A stretch of 64,000 nucleotides of DNA from Sipunculus nudus (GCA_026874595.1 CM049306.1:89630642-89694641), one strand, 5' to 3'. Numbered from the stretch's first letter, positions 45,338 through 55,246 are shown. The notes: generated from the letters alone by a model not told the origin. Translations and numbers: made by a program.

Positions 45338-47137
45338 ATGCCGACCCAGTGCGAGCGACGTTCGAACCCGGAAAACATGCAGTTACAGAAGAAACGGTCA
45401 AACTCAACGCCAGAAGCAACACCCAAAAACAAAAGGCAGAGGCTTTCCGTCACCCTGTACGACATAAACAGCAGCAGCGTTGAAAGCAGTCCCTCTGGCC
45501 CGGACAAGGAAAAAAACCTCCACGTCAGCCTTTGTGACGTACTGTCTGGCTCTTGCCACTCGAGCCCGCGATCAACACAGAACTCGCCTCGGTGCCTGAG
45601 CAAGAGCGGACAAGGTCATGGACAACGTGACGCTGCAGACATCTACGGGACGCCTGACGTGTTTGACGAAACGTCGGTCACAGGAAGCGATGACGAACAC
45701 GCCGACGCCGAACAGGAAACGCCCCTCGATCAGGCGAACCGGACAAAATGGCACTTGGTATCCGGTGGCAGCAAACGGGGTAAGGACAAACTTTTCACAG
45801 ATACAGGGTACAGTTTCACAGTGAAATTCCGGAGGAACGGCGTCGTTTACTGGAACTGCATCAAACGCAACAAACGCGCCCGCTGCCAAGCTTCCGTCGT
45901 GCAAAGAACAAGAGGCGGCAAACACCATTTCCAACCCGGCATTCATTCCCACACACACGGTCCCCTCCCGGGTGCTCACAGGGCTGCCGAGATATCGTGG
46001 AGCATAAAGAAAAAGGCAGAAGCTGACCTGTTCGCGCCGGCAGGCGAGGTGGTGGAAGGGGTTTTACGCAGGGACCTGAAACCCGGCGAAATCTGCACGG
46101 CCATACCTAAAACCAAACACCTGATACGCGCAGCAAACAGGCACAGACAGAACAAGAGACCTCCCCACCCCAGGAACCTCGACTTCCACTTGGAAGAAAG
46201 AGCCGTCCCAACAGATTTCCTGCACGGTGACATACACACCGACGGCAAGAGGCACCTCGTGTTTGCAACACGCAACATGCTGCAACTGCTCGCCAAAGCG
46301 AAACGGTGGTACATGGACGGCACCTTCAAGCTCGTGAAACAACCTTTCACCCAGTTGTACAGCGTGCACGTGTTCATACGCCGCAACGACACTTACAAAC
46401 AGGTCCCACTGTTGTTCGTGTTGATGTCCGGGAAACGTGAAAAGGATTACGTTGACGTTTTCAAACACTTGATGGGGTTGCTGCCCCCGACCACATGCGT
46501 ACAAGAAATAATGCTGGACTTCGAGAAGGCTGTATGGAACGCCGTCAGGAAGGTCATGCCGAGCGTCCGGTTAAAAGGATGCGCTTTCCACTGGACCCAA
46601 GCCGTATGGAGGCATGTGCAAAGCCTGGGCCTGCAGTCGGCCTACTCCCGCAACAACCTGGTACACAAGACATGCCGACGACTGCTAGCACTGCCGTTCC
46701 TACCAGCATCGGAGATAGCAGGAGCTTTCAACCGTCTGGAAAACGCCACACTCAAACAGTCACTGCGCAGGTTGACCCGCTACGTGCGGAAGACGTGGAT
46801 AAACTCTACAACGTGGCCTCCCGCCGCCTGGTCCGGATTCATGCAGAGCGTGAGAACCAACAATGACTGTGAAGGGTGGCACCGCAGGATACAAAGCCGG
46901 GTGAAAAGGACAAATATTTCTCTGTACCTGTTGATAGCCCTCCTGTACGAGGAGGCCTTAAACATAAGAGTTCAGGTGCAGCTGTTGCCAGAACATAAAG
47001 TCGCCCGCTACCAACGGTCACTGTACAGGGACATGCAAGGTCGCTTGTTCGAGCTGTGGGCACAATACCAGGAAGGGGCCCTGTCACCCGACCAACTGTT
47101 GAAGCAATGCGCCAGGGTGTACGCACCCGCACTGTGA
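45338..47137 (+). CDS. FLYWCH zinc finger plus MULE-type transposase
   Basis: The first ATG is at 45338 (599 residues). A disordered N-terminus of about 130 residues precedes a FLYWCH zinc finger (about 135-208: W172-N-C, then C, then H-S-H-T-H). A MULE-superfamily transposase core follows: D327 in M-D-G-T-F, D394 in L-D-F-E, a G-C-A-F-H-W motif about 25 residues on, and E512 in N-D-C-E-G-W-H. The acidic triad therefore looks complete. Host animals carry many such FLYWCH-MULE genes. Here it is one tidy gene among viral genes, with AATAAA at 47257-47262 and no inverted repeats that I can see at its ends. That suggests capture and domestication rather than a mobile copy. Confidence 0.85.
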   Translation: MPTQCERRSNPENMQLQKKRSNSTPEATPKNKRQRLSVTLYDINSSSVESSPSGPDKEKNLHVSLCDVLSGSCHSSPRSTQNSPRCLSKSGQGHGQRDAADIYGTPDVFDETSVTGSDDEHADAEQETPLDQANRTKWHLVSGGSKRGKDKLFTDTGYSFTVKFRRNGVVYWNCIKRNKRARCQASVVQRTRGGKHHFQPGIHSHTHGPLPGAHRAAEISWSIKKKAEADLFAPAGEVVEGVLRRDLKPGEICTAIPKTKHLIRAANRHRQNKRPPHPRNLDFHLEERAVPTDFLHGDIHTDGKRHLVFATRNMLQLLAKAKRWYMDGTFKLVKQPFTQLYSVHVFIRRNDTYKQVPLLFVLMSGKREKDYVDVFKHLMGLLPPTTCVQEIMLDFEKAVWNAVRKVMPSVRLKGCAFHWTQAVWRHVQSLGLQSAYSRNNLVHKTCRRLLALPFLPASEIAGAFNRLENATLKQSLRRLTRYVRKTWINSTTWPPAAWSGFMQSVRTNNDCEGWHRRIQSRVKRTNISLYLLIALLYEEALNIRVQVQLLPEHKVARYQRSLYRDMQGRLFELWAQYQEGALSPDQLLKQCARVYAPAL

Positions 47138-47635
47138 ACATGGAGGGCCTGTGTTAAATCGAATGTTTGTATAAAATGCAAATCGATGTGTTATGTGTTT
47201 ATAAAGTGATGTTGTTGAATCTACCGTAACAAAACATTAGTGTCACGGTAAAAAAGAATAAAGGTTTTGTGGATTCACAAACAGTCATTCACAAGTGGGT
47301 TCACAATCATTTCGTGTTTGAGCATGAGAGATAAAAACAAAACAAAACCTTGACATAGTACAAATGTGTTTATTGTATAAAGCTTCACGTCACACGATGT
47401 ATACGGTCACCCTTGCCTTACCCTACCCACACAGATAAATGGGGTGGTTAACACGTATGAAACACTGTACAATTCCAAATATATATCATAACACACAAAC
47501 TGCATGACACTAACAACTGTACAAAAGAAAACATCTTGATTATACTATACATGGTCTAAGTATATACAGAGCTAGTCGTCCGAATGCGACAGAACAGTCC
47601 TATTTCCTTTTTACCCTCCTCGACTGCAGCAAATC
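47138..47635 (+). other. Intergenic, convergent 3' ends
   Basis: Plus-strand AATAAA at 47257-47262 ends the transposase-like gene. Minus-strand AATAAA at 47369-47374 serves the first lectin-like gene. The rest is AT-rich with no gene. Confidence 0.6.
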
Positions 47636-48961
47636 TTAACGTATGCAGACGTTTAAAGCATTAATGACTATGGACAGCAGCAGTGATGTGTCTGCAAACG
47701 GCTTTCGAAAACCTGCAGACAGATTTCTCATTGCGTGTGTGGGGGCAACTGTGGGAATAAAGGGCTGTGGATCGACGGGTATCATGGGACTGGGACTTGT
47801 CAACGAACGTACATTAACATAGCCGTCTTCGTTTGCGTTGTTGGATATAGGAGAAACAGTGCTAGGTGCAGGGCTGCTGCCTGAAAATAGTATATACGGA
47901 GCGCTTGGTTCAGAGTTGTCTCCTGACGACATGTCTGCGTCTTGGCATACACCTGGATGACGTGCAGACAGTCCTGAGGGATCGGCAAACGCATGTACGT
48001 GCAGCTGATGAGGAATACGGAGCGGGTACCGGGAGGTGCCAGTATCCTGTGCCGGGCTGACAGACAAATCGTTCACAGAAGTCACGCTCTTGTGCCGTTT
48101 GATTGTGTTCATACAAATCACCTGGTGGCGACTGTGGCACGGCACAGCCTTCCACAAGAAACCTTTGGGGAATTTCCTGACGATGGCACAGTTTTTATTT
48201 GGCTTAGGTTGGTCTTTGTACCAAAAGTAAATGTCTGGAATAGCAGACCGGTTGCCTGAGAAATGGTATTCCCAAACGTGGTCCACAACATCGAGCCAGT
48301 ACACGTGACGCGCTAAAACAGACTTGTAGAGCACTCCGGACAATGCCTTTATCTCTTTTTCGTTCTTGACCGAAGCCAACCGCGCTCCTATGCTAACACA
48401 CAGATTCCTAGCCTCAAACCAACTGCTGACACCAGGTCCGAATATGTAGCAAGGTCCGTTCTGGTGTTTGCACTCACAGTAATGTCCTGAAAACCACAGA
48501 GGACACCCGGTAGCGGTTGGCAGTTCGCAGACATAACCAAAATCTACGTCGCGTCCATTGCAGTAGAAGGGGAGGAGGGTCTTCCCCCTAGGTCTCAACA
48601 GAGCGCAATGTTGCCCCTGCATATTGTACACCTGGTGTATAGTACCGCAGAAACGGGAACGGCCAGACACGCGCCACTGTTTGAGCTTCTTCCCTTTCAG
48701 AGAGATCCATGATTCCGTAACACCAGCGCTGCTCATGAAGTCAGTCAGTCTTTCATGAAACGTTACAGCGTCTGACACATTATCGGGTACAGGCAGGGCC
48801 CACGTCTTCCCTCCTAAGATACTGCACGCGTGCCCGGCTTCAGCGTTTGTCAAAGACAATTGGAGAGAACGGAACGCGGGATTTGGACGGCCAGCAGACG
48901 TGGTGACGAGCAACAACAGATACAGCAGATGGAAACGCAGCATGATGATACTGAACAGCAT
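47636..48961 (-). CDS. Secreted or anchored protein with two C-type-lectin-like domains, copy 1
   Basis: ATG at 48961 starts a clear signal peptide (L-L-Y-L-L-L-L-V, cleavage near residue 24). Two C-type-lectin-like domains follow, at about 28-150 and 152-290, each with paired Cys and, in the second, a W-Y-K-D-Q-P-K-P-N-K-N-C segment where classical lectins have their ligand loop. The acidic residues needed for calcium and sugar binding are not obvious. A long Ser/Thr/Pro stalk and a hydrophobic C-terminal tail suggest a membrane or GPI anchor. TATATAAA lies at 49105-49112 on this strand. It is the most diverged of three related genes. Host ligand mimicry or a receptor decoy role is inference. 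Confidence 0.8.
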   Translation of the reverse strand: MLFSIIMLRFHLLYLLLLVTTSAGRPNPAFRSLQLSLTNAEAGHACSILGGKTWALPVPDNVSDAVTFHERLTDFMSSAGVTESWISLKGKKLKQWRVSGRSRFCGTIHQVYNMQGQHCALLRPRGKTLLPFYCNGRDVDFGYVCELPTATGCPLWFSGHYCECKHQNGPCYIFGPGVSSWFEARNLCVSIGARLASVKNEKEIKALSGVLYKSVLARHVYWLDVVDHVWEYHFSGNRSAIPDIYFWYKDQPKPNKNCAIVRKFPKGFLWKAVPCHSRHQVICMNTIKRHKSVTSVNDLSVSPAQDTGTSRYPLRIPHQLHVHAFADPSGLSARHPGVCQDADMSSGDNSEPSAPYILFSGSSPAPSTVSPISNNANEDGYVNVRSLTSPSPMIPVDPQPFIPTVAPTHAMRNLSAGFRKPFADTSLLLSIVINALNVCIR

Positions 48962-49386
48962 TCACACACTGAGAGAACTTGTTCTAGCATAGAACAAGCG
49001 TAACACGTAACAACACTTACTGCAACAGAGGCTTCGGTCCGACGGAACACCAGGCTGCTGTGAAGACTGGGCGAATATGATTCAAATCTCCGGCAGACCT
49101 GGTCTTTATATAGCTGCGTGATGCAACAGTCGTCGGGTCAAGTTCGTGGCATTGCGTCATGTTACACCCCGGGAATGTTTCGGGAAAAACCAGGTTTAAT
49201 TTTCGTTACAACAGCAGGAATGTTAAAGCATCCGCTTCACCAAAAAAAAAAAAAAATGAAATATCTGATAAGCAAGTGATTTACATGCGTCACGTTGTGT
49301 CATGTTACTTCCTGGGTAATATCTTCCGCGCATGTGAATCCCCATACGGGGGCGTATTGTTTTTCATGACCCTTCCGTCTGATGTT
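48962..49386 (-). other. Gap between lectin-like genes 1 and 2
   Basis: It holds the promoter of copy 1 (TATATAAA at 49105-49112), a run of about 14 A residues near 49241-49256, and the downstream flank of copy 2. That flank (about 49255-49386) is repeated at about 50610-50804 beside copy 3. Confidence 0.5.
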
Positions 49387-50496
49387 TTATATTGACGTAA
49401 TGATACTGACGCACAGTGATAGACATGTACGTATGATAACGGCGTGCGATATAGAGCGGTGTGATGACGCGGTAGAATATGTCCCAGTAGCAGTAGCAGT
49501 ATCCGATGCGTTGTGCGGGTAGCGTGTAGGCACGTTGACCATTGCGCCATTACGTCTTGTCGATAGAGAACGATGACTCATGCAGACGATTTGATGGCGG
49601 CTTTCGCAGTCCACAGCTTCCCAGAAATATCCATCTGGGTATTTCCTTACTACGGCACAGTTTTTCGCGGTGGCAGGTTGTTGTCTGTACCAAAAGTACA
49701 TGTCGGGAACCGTAGTCCGGTTTCTAGGCAGACGATATTGCCAAACGTGGTTCACCAGGTCCACAAAATAATTGCCTGGTAGAAATTTCTTCTTAAGGAA
49801 CAAAGACAGAGTTTTTGCTTCATTCTTATTATGAACGACGGCCAAGCGTGCCCCTATGTAAACGCACATGCTATTAGCCGCAAACCAATCGGGGGCGCCA
49901 CGGATTATCACATAGCACTGTCCTTTTTGCCCCGTGCACAGACGACTGAAGAACCATCGGCTGGAGGATGATACCTGACATAAGCCATCATTCCTGTCTT
50001 CAGTGCAGTTTACAGATACAGCAGCTTCATATCTGGTCTTAATAAGAGCGCAGTGTTTGGGTCGTATCCCGTTTTCTTGCACTTCACCGGTGAAAGGTTT
50101 CGTCCCGGACACACGCCATTCTTTTAGCGTGTTCCCTTTCAGCGAACTCCACGCTTCGGAAATACCAGCACTGTTCATGAAAGCAGTCAACTCTGTGTGG
50201 AACGATAACCCGTCATAGCTGTCATCCGGTGCAGGCAGGTACCACCTGCCATCCTGTAACATACCGCACGCATACTGGGCCTCGCTGTTTGTCAGATTGA
50301 TGTCGACGAATCTGAATGCACGGTACGGAGAAGGGGCAGCAGATCTCGGAGTCACAGAGGTTGCCAGACATAGGTCACTGTACAGTAACAAAAATACAGA
50401 AAGCCGGAAGATACACCCCATCAATACAAAAAACAGTACCAGATGGTAAGCAAACCTCTGCGAACACGAAATCCAGTGACCACCAGCGGCACCCAT
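49387..50496 (-). CDS. Two-domain C-type-lectin-like membrane protein, copy 2
   Basis: The first ATG is at 50496 (369 residues). It has a hydrophobic signal or anchor near the N-terminus (about 17-45), two C-type-lectin-like domains (about 65-190 and 195-325), and a hydrophobic C-terminus of about 20 residues (V-I-I-R-T-C-L-S-L-C-V) that could be a membrane or GPI anchor signal. It is nearly identical in long stretches to copy 3, including flanks, so the pair arose by a recent tandem duplication. TATATAA lies at 50552-50558. Compared with copy 1 it lacks the long Ser/Pro stalk. Confidence 0.8.
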   Translation of the reverse strand: MGAAGGHWISCSQRFAYHLVLFFVLMGCIFRLSVFLLLYSDLCLATSVTPRSAAPSPYRAFRFVDINLTNSEAQYACGMLQDGRWYLPAPDDSYDGLSFHTELTAFMNSAGISEAWSSLKGNTLKEWRVSGTKPFTGEVQENGIRPKHCALIKTRYEAAVSVNCTEDRNDGLCQVSSSSRWFFSRLCTGQKGQCYVIIRGAPDWFAANSMCVYIGARLAVVHNKNEAKTLSLFLKKKFLPGNYFVDLVNHVWQYRLPRNRTTVPDMYFWYRQQPATAKNCAVVRKYPDGYFWEAVDCESRHQIVCMSHRSLSTRRNGAMVNVPTRYPHNASDTATATGTYSTASSHRSISHAVIIRTCLSLCVSIITSI

Positions 50497-50804
50497 GCCT
50501 GTCCTTCTCACAAGACTGTGCGCATGTGGCGTTCAAGTTGCCCGGTGATGGTTATATAGTCACGTGTGATGACGTATACACTCGGGGGGAGGAGAATAAA
50601 AAATAAAGAGGACATATCTGATAAGCAAGCGATTTACATGCGTCACGTTGGGTCATGTTACTTCTGCATCACTGGCACACAAACGAAAACAACACAAAAA
50701 CGATGTTTGATCAGCAAACCAGATATAATGTATACAGATCTTCCGTGCATGAGACTTCCCATACGGGGGCGTATTGTTTTTGCATAACCCTTCAGTCTGA
50801 TGTT
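50497..50804 (-). other. Gap between lectin-like copies 2 and 3
   Basis: It contains the promoter of copy 2 (TATATAA at 50552-50558 followed by CACGTG) and the 3' flank of copy 3, both of which are duplicated next to the other copy. No gene. Confidence 0.5.
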
Positions 50805-51911
50805 TTAGATGGACGTAATGATACTGACGCACAGTGATAGACACATACGTATGATAACGGCGTGCGATATAGAGCGGTATGATGACGCGGAAGAATATAT
50901 CTCAGTAGCAGTATCCGATGCGTTGTGCGGGTAGCGTGTAGGCACGTTGACCATTGCGCCATCACTTCTTGTCGATAAAGAACGATGACTCATGCAGACG
51001 ATTTGATGGCGGCTGTCGCAGTCGACAGCTTCCCAGAAATATCCGTCTGGGTATTTCCTTACTACGGCACAGTTTTTCCCGGTGGCAGGTCGTTGTCTGT
51101 ACCAAAAGTACATGTCGGGAACCGCAGTCCGGTTTCCAGGCAGACGGTATTGCCAAACGTGGTTCACCATGTCCACCCAATATTCCGTTGCACCGGATAT
51201 CTTAGATTTTATGAACTTATTCAGCGCTTTAGCTTCCTCCCCATTATGAACCACGGCCAAGCGTGCCCCTATGTAAACGCACATGCTTTTAGCCGCAAAC
51301 CAACTTGCGGCGCCACGCAATATCGCGTAGCACGGTCCGTACTGTCCGTTGCAGAGATTACTGAAGAACAGATGGCTAGAAGACGGTACAACGCATACAA
51401 ACATTTTGACGTCGTCATTACACGACTCACTCACAGCAGCTTCATATCGAGATTGTATTCTGGCGCAGTGTCTGTGTTGCTCCCCGTTATGCTGTACCCT
51501 GCCTTTGAAAGGTTTCGTCCCGGACACCCGCCATTCTTTGAGCTTGTTCCCTTTCAGCGAAATCCACGCTTTGGAAATACCAGTACTGTTCATGAAATCA
51601 GTCAATTCTTTGTGGAACGATAACCCGTCATGGCTGTCATCCGGTGCAGGCAGGTACCACCTGCCATCCTGTAACATACCGCACGCATACTGGGCCTCGC
51701 TGTTTGTCAGATTGATGTCGAAGAATCTGAATACATGGTACGGAGAAGGCGCAGCCGATCTAGGAGTCACATAGGTTGCCAGACATAGGTCACTGTACAG
51801 TACAAAAAATAAAGTAAGCCGGAGGATACACCCCATCAATACAAAAAACAGTACCAAATGGTAAGCAAACCTCTGCGAACACGAAATCCAGTCACCACCA
51901 GCGGCACCCAT
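50805..51911 (-). CDS. Two-domain C-type-lectin-like membrane protein, copy 3
   Basis: The first ATG is at 51911 (368 residues). The architecture is the same as copy 2: N-terminal hydrophobic segment, two lectin-like domains, hydrophobic tail. Differences from copy 2 cluster in the loop segments of both domains (for example the stretches near residues 140-175 and 225-245), while the framework is almost unchanged, which hints at diversifying pressure on surface loops. The promoter TATATAA (51967-51973) and its surroundings are the same as those of copy 2. Confidence 0.8.
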   Translation of the reverse strand: MGAAGGDWISCSQRFAYHLVLFFVLMGCILRLTLFFVLYSDLCLATYVTPRSAAPSPYHVFRFFDINLTNSEAQYACGMLQDGRWYLPAPDDSHDGLSFHKELTDFMNSTGISKAWISLKGNKLKEWRVSGTKPFKGRVQHNGEQHRHCARIQSRYEAAVSESCNDDVKMFVCVVPSSSHLFFSNLCNGQYGPCYAILRGAASWFAAKSMCVYIGARLAVVHNGEEAKALNKFIKSKISGATEYWVDMVNHVWQYRLPGNRTAVPDMYFWYRQRPATGKNCAVVRKYPDGYFWEAVDCDSRHQIVCMSHRSLSTRSDGAMVNVPTRYPHNASDTATEIYSSASSYRSISHAVIIRMCLSLCVSIITSI

Positions 51912-52813
51912 GCCTGTCCTTCTCACAAGACTGTGCGCATGTGGCGTTCATGCTACCCGGTGATGGTTATATAGTCACGTGTGATGACGTTTACACGCGA
52001 AGGAGGGGATGACACACGTGTGGCAGAAACGTTAACATAATACCATCAGCAAGCATACATTGCGCGTATCCAAATATAGTTTTTTTCTGAATCTGTGATG
52101 ACGCACACGGATCAACATGCGGTCCAGTGGGTATCAACTTCGTTCTTGAAGATAGTTGGACGGTTGCCGTTGCCGAGTTTCATACATAAACCGGAGGAGT
52201 AGAACAAATATCTAAGGGGAACCCTGATGCAACGCGTTGTGACAGAGCTGCACGGTTAAATATGGACATCAGCTAAGAGACCGTGATGGGAACAAACAAA
52301 ATTGAAAACATGTGGTGCCATCCAGTGAGAACTCTGTTACCATCCTGTTATTTCAGATAGTGACGTGTACCAGATCACATGGTATCTTATAGATAATTTG
52401 TTTACACACGCACTTACATACACACACACACATATAGCATAAAACCCATCATAGTCTGATACAATACAGGATGCAATTCAGTTATGCCTTTTTATTACGT
52501 GTCATATAGATTACAGTTTAAACAAAAACAAATCACATGCACAACAACCTGTTATACAAAACCTTATTGCCTGGAGAGCTGGCTGTGACGTTAGGTCCGT
52601 TATGAAACACGTCCCGTACGTTAATCCCACGTTTCAAACAGTCATATATATGCGTGCATTGTATAAAAATGCTACATCGTTGCGTATGCTCAAAGACCAA
52701 AGAATCAGTTCCTTCGAAAAATCCCGAATACACGAGTTAATATCAGCATCTGGACCTCCAACACTTCCAGCGTTTGATGTGTATATACAGTGCCTTAGAC
52801 GGGGCGTACATGC
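51912..52813 (-). other. Gene-poor gap
   Basis: It carries the copy 3 promoter (TATATAA at 51967-51973), mixed-composition sequence without convincing frames, a CA-rich patch near 52400-52435, and the minus-strand AATAAA at 52491-52496 that ends the CARD gene transcript. Confidence 0.5.
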
Positions 52814-53488
52814 TTACGAACGGTTGTTCACGTTGTCCACCAGCATGGGACGATCGAGATGTTTCATACCTTGTTTATAAAAATCCGACACATGCGCGTG
52901 GTAATGGCCGCGCAGCAACTCCATGGCAGCATCAAGTTCATATACACCGTTGTTATCAAGAAGGAGGTACAGGAGTGTTCTGGCTTGGGCCGTGTTCATC
53001 CTGTGAACACGTATCTGCTCGACCATGTTGTCGTTGATAAACCCTCGCGCAGCAAGTACATCAACTACGTCGCTATGCAGCACGTCTAATTTGTCGGCCA
53101 TACCGGGAAGTATTTTGTAAAAACTGTCGTTCCAAGACGAAGACACCTTAGCCGGAGGCGAACCGTGTGGTCGAGCCTTTTTCTCATCCCGACTCAGTGC
53201 TTTCATGCGATCTTGATACATCCGCAAAACGTCTGGGTGATGACGCCCTATAATTTTCATAGCTTTGTCAAGCCTTCTGGGAGTGTTCGTATCCGCCAGT
53301 GTGTGCAGCAACAGTTCGGCTTGTTCCGAATTAGTCATCTTCGCCCTGACATTATCCAGCTCGTCCCTGTCGAGAAACCCCTCTGCCAACAGCTCGTCAG
53401 GCAGCAGACTCTGTTTCACGTACAGTGCAGATGCCAAACGGGGCAGTATGCCGTAAAACGTCTCGTGCCAATGTGAAGAACAAGCCAT
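52814..53488 (-). CDS. Tandem CARD (death-fold) protein
   Basis: ATG at 53488 in an excellent context (CCATGG). The 224-residue protein consists of two copies of a caspase-recruitment-like domain, at about 1-95 and 112-205. Each begins W-x-(E/D)-(T/S)-F-Y-x-I-L-P and then shows the six-helix CARD pattern, including L-(L/A)-(A/E)-x-G-F-(L/I), a basic Q/R-helix, (L/T)-L-L-x-x-L and a final L-x-x-A-M-x-(I/L)-(I/L). A charged linker joins them. CARDs mediate assembly of apoptotic and innate immune signalling complexes, so a decoy or adaptor role in the host cell is likely. TATAAAA lies at 53544-53550. The poly(A) signal is at 52491-52496. Confidence 0.85.
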   Translation of the reverse strand: MACSSHWHETFYGILPRLASALYVKQSLLPDELLAEGFLDRDELDNVRAKMTNSEQAELLLHTLADTNTPRRLDKAMKIIGRHHPDVLRMYQDRMKALSRDEKKARPHGSPPAKVSSSWNDSFYKILPGMADKLDVLHSDVVDVLAARGFINDNMVEQIRVHRMNTAQARTLLYLLLDNNGVYELDAAMELLRGHYHAHVSDFYKQGMKHLDRPMLVDNVNNRS

Positions 53489-53841
53489 GGTCGTGGTAGG
53501 GCTCCCACAGGAATTGTGCCTGGCAACTAGACATCACCGCAGCTTTTATATGTTTTCGAACATGTACAGTCCAGGCAGTGCGCATGCCTGGATGTTGACG
53601 GGATAGGCTCAAAATTGTTTACCAAATTCAAATGTGAGTAACGGCAGAGCTCATGTGACATAACAAAAAATGGCCTCATTTCAAGGTCAGTCCACTGCAT
53701 GAGCGAAGATACGTTTCTGAGATGCATTATCCCACGCGACATGAACACATATAGATATAAAAAACCACAATGAGGAGATGTATGCACTGGTGTCATTGTG
53801 TGTGACGTACGCTGTCAGATATCGGGTACACAATGACGCTT
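53489..53841 (-). other. Gap with CARD gene promoter
   Basis: TATAAAA on the minus strand at 53544-53550 is 56 bases before the CARD ATG. Nothing else is recognised. Confidence 0.5.
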
Positions 53842-54384
53842 TCACGAGAAAGAACCAAGTGACACACAACAGCAACGAGAGGTTACATTCCTCGTTTGGT
53901 ATCGGCTACATGGGCAGTAATTTAAACACAGCAGACCCCTGTGGAAATCGCTGTCAGCGTGAGACACTCGGTACTCTTTGCTAAAGAAGCAGTACAATAT
54001 GTACACAGCCAGGCATCGGGCTTCAGCCGTCGGGACCATGCGTGTAAGGTTCACTGTGATCGAAGGGCATATCCTGTGCCAGCTGACCCACGGTTCCGTT
54101 TTATACACAGCCGTCAAAGTAGCCTCATCAAGTGTGATCCCGTACCCTCTCCCGATATCAGTTATCATACTCAAGCAGAGGCTGGGTGGCCACGGGTCCA
54201 CGCCGTCAACCAGTTCCACGCACTGCCACGATCTGGGAAATACATCAATTGATCTGTCGTCAAGGACTTTGATCTTCTTCAAAAGTAGCTCCGCGTGACC
54301 CATCAAATTGTCCATCAGATATGTCATTTCGTTCTTGTCGCACAACCTGCTGGTTAACTGGTCGTCGGCTGGGAGGGAATGCAT
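53842..54384 (-). CDS. 180-residue protein, member B of a two-gene family
   Basis: ATG at 54384. Its central 90 residues match the protein at 25631-26152 (shared V-D-P-W-P-P, A-V-Y-K, and A-E/L with Y-x-L/I-Y-C). The last 25 residues are Cys- and Ser-rich and unlike member A. The function is unknown. Placement beside the CARD and lectin genes puts this copy in the accessory region, while its relative sits among replication and capsid genes. Confidence 0.65.
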   Translation of the reverse strand: MHSLPADDQLTSRLCDKNEMTYLMDNLMGHAELLLKKIKVLDDRSIDVFPRSWQCVELVDGVDPWPPSLCLSMITDIGRGYGITLDEATLTAVYKTEPWVSWHRICPSITVNLTRMVPTAEARCLAVYILYCFFSKEYRVSHADSDFHRGLLCLNYCPCSRYQTRNVTSRCCCVSLGSFS

Positions 54385-55246
54385 CACGCTGTGTCCGAAG
54401 TATAATCAAGAATGAGCACACGTCCGCAACTGTTGGGTACGTCAAACACAATGTGTTGCGTGGGCGTGGCTTGAATGGGATGCATGTATTCGGAAGGTCT
54501 CACACGCCATGAAACAAGGGGTGACGGCTTCTCAAGCTCACATGAATATATATATATATATGTATATGAGGGGTGACGGGTTGAAATGTGGTTAAACAGG
54601 GTTCGTCCCTGGTATGATCTTAATACGTTTGCTGGTAATCTGCTTTTTCATCGCTGCTCGATAACTGTCTGCGTGTTTGCATGTATTCATAAATTAGTTT
54701 TGTCGTTGGCGATCGGTTTCAGATTAAACACCCGATACAGAAAACCCTGCACGCCGAGGTGTACTTTCACGTTATATACATTTTTTAAAAAGAAGAAGAC
54801 GGGTACATCAAAACCATTCGTCACCCAGATGTATATTTTAGGCACATCCAATGCGAATGCACGAAAATCGTTTGAACAACCAGATGTTATATGGATCTGA
54901 TCAACCAGATACGACAAACATACTAATAGATGTTGATATCACTTGATACTTCCAAACTCAGAAAACGAAATTTTAAATAAATGCATATGTGACAATATTT
55001 CAAAAATATGTATAAAAACTTGATGTACTCGTTATTTTCAACAATGTTTTGCCTGAATCTACGTCACAATACCTGTGGAACTCATAAGACGGAACTTATA
55101 TAATGAATAAAATATGAAAGTTTCACGGTCTTCTTTATGCCATGATCATCCGCATATGTGATTCCTGATCATTTTCTGATACATTTTATAAATACATAAA
55201 GGCACACAAAACATCCAGTTCAATTAAAGTATGCAGTCCGCACAAA
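54385..55246. other. AT-rich, gene-poor stretch
   Basis: It includes a TA microsatellite (about 54547-54561). A minus-strand open frame at 54687-54917 with quite protein-like sequence (many F, V, Y) has no ATG; it could be the remnant or exon of a lost gene. No complete gene is supported. Confidence 0.45.

Larger units (their letters stand above)
49255..52010. repeat. Tandem duplication containing lectin-like copies 2 and 3
   Basis: Gene, promoter and 3' flank recur with a period of about 1415 bases (copy starts 50496 and 51911). The flank blocks ATCTGATAAGCAAG and CCCATACGGGGGCGTATTG appear beside both genes. Confidence 0.8.

Noticed and set aside
54586-54900. 104-codon plus-strand frame in the AT-rich region
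   Set aside because: Weak composition, no promoter or poly(A) signal, and the opposite strand is at least as protein-like.
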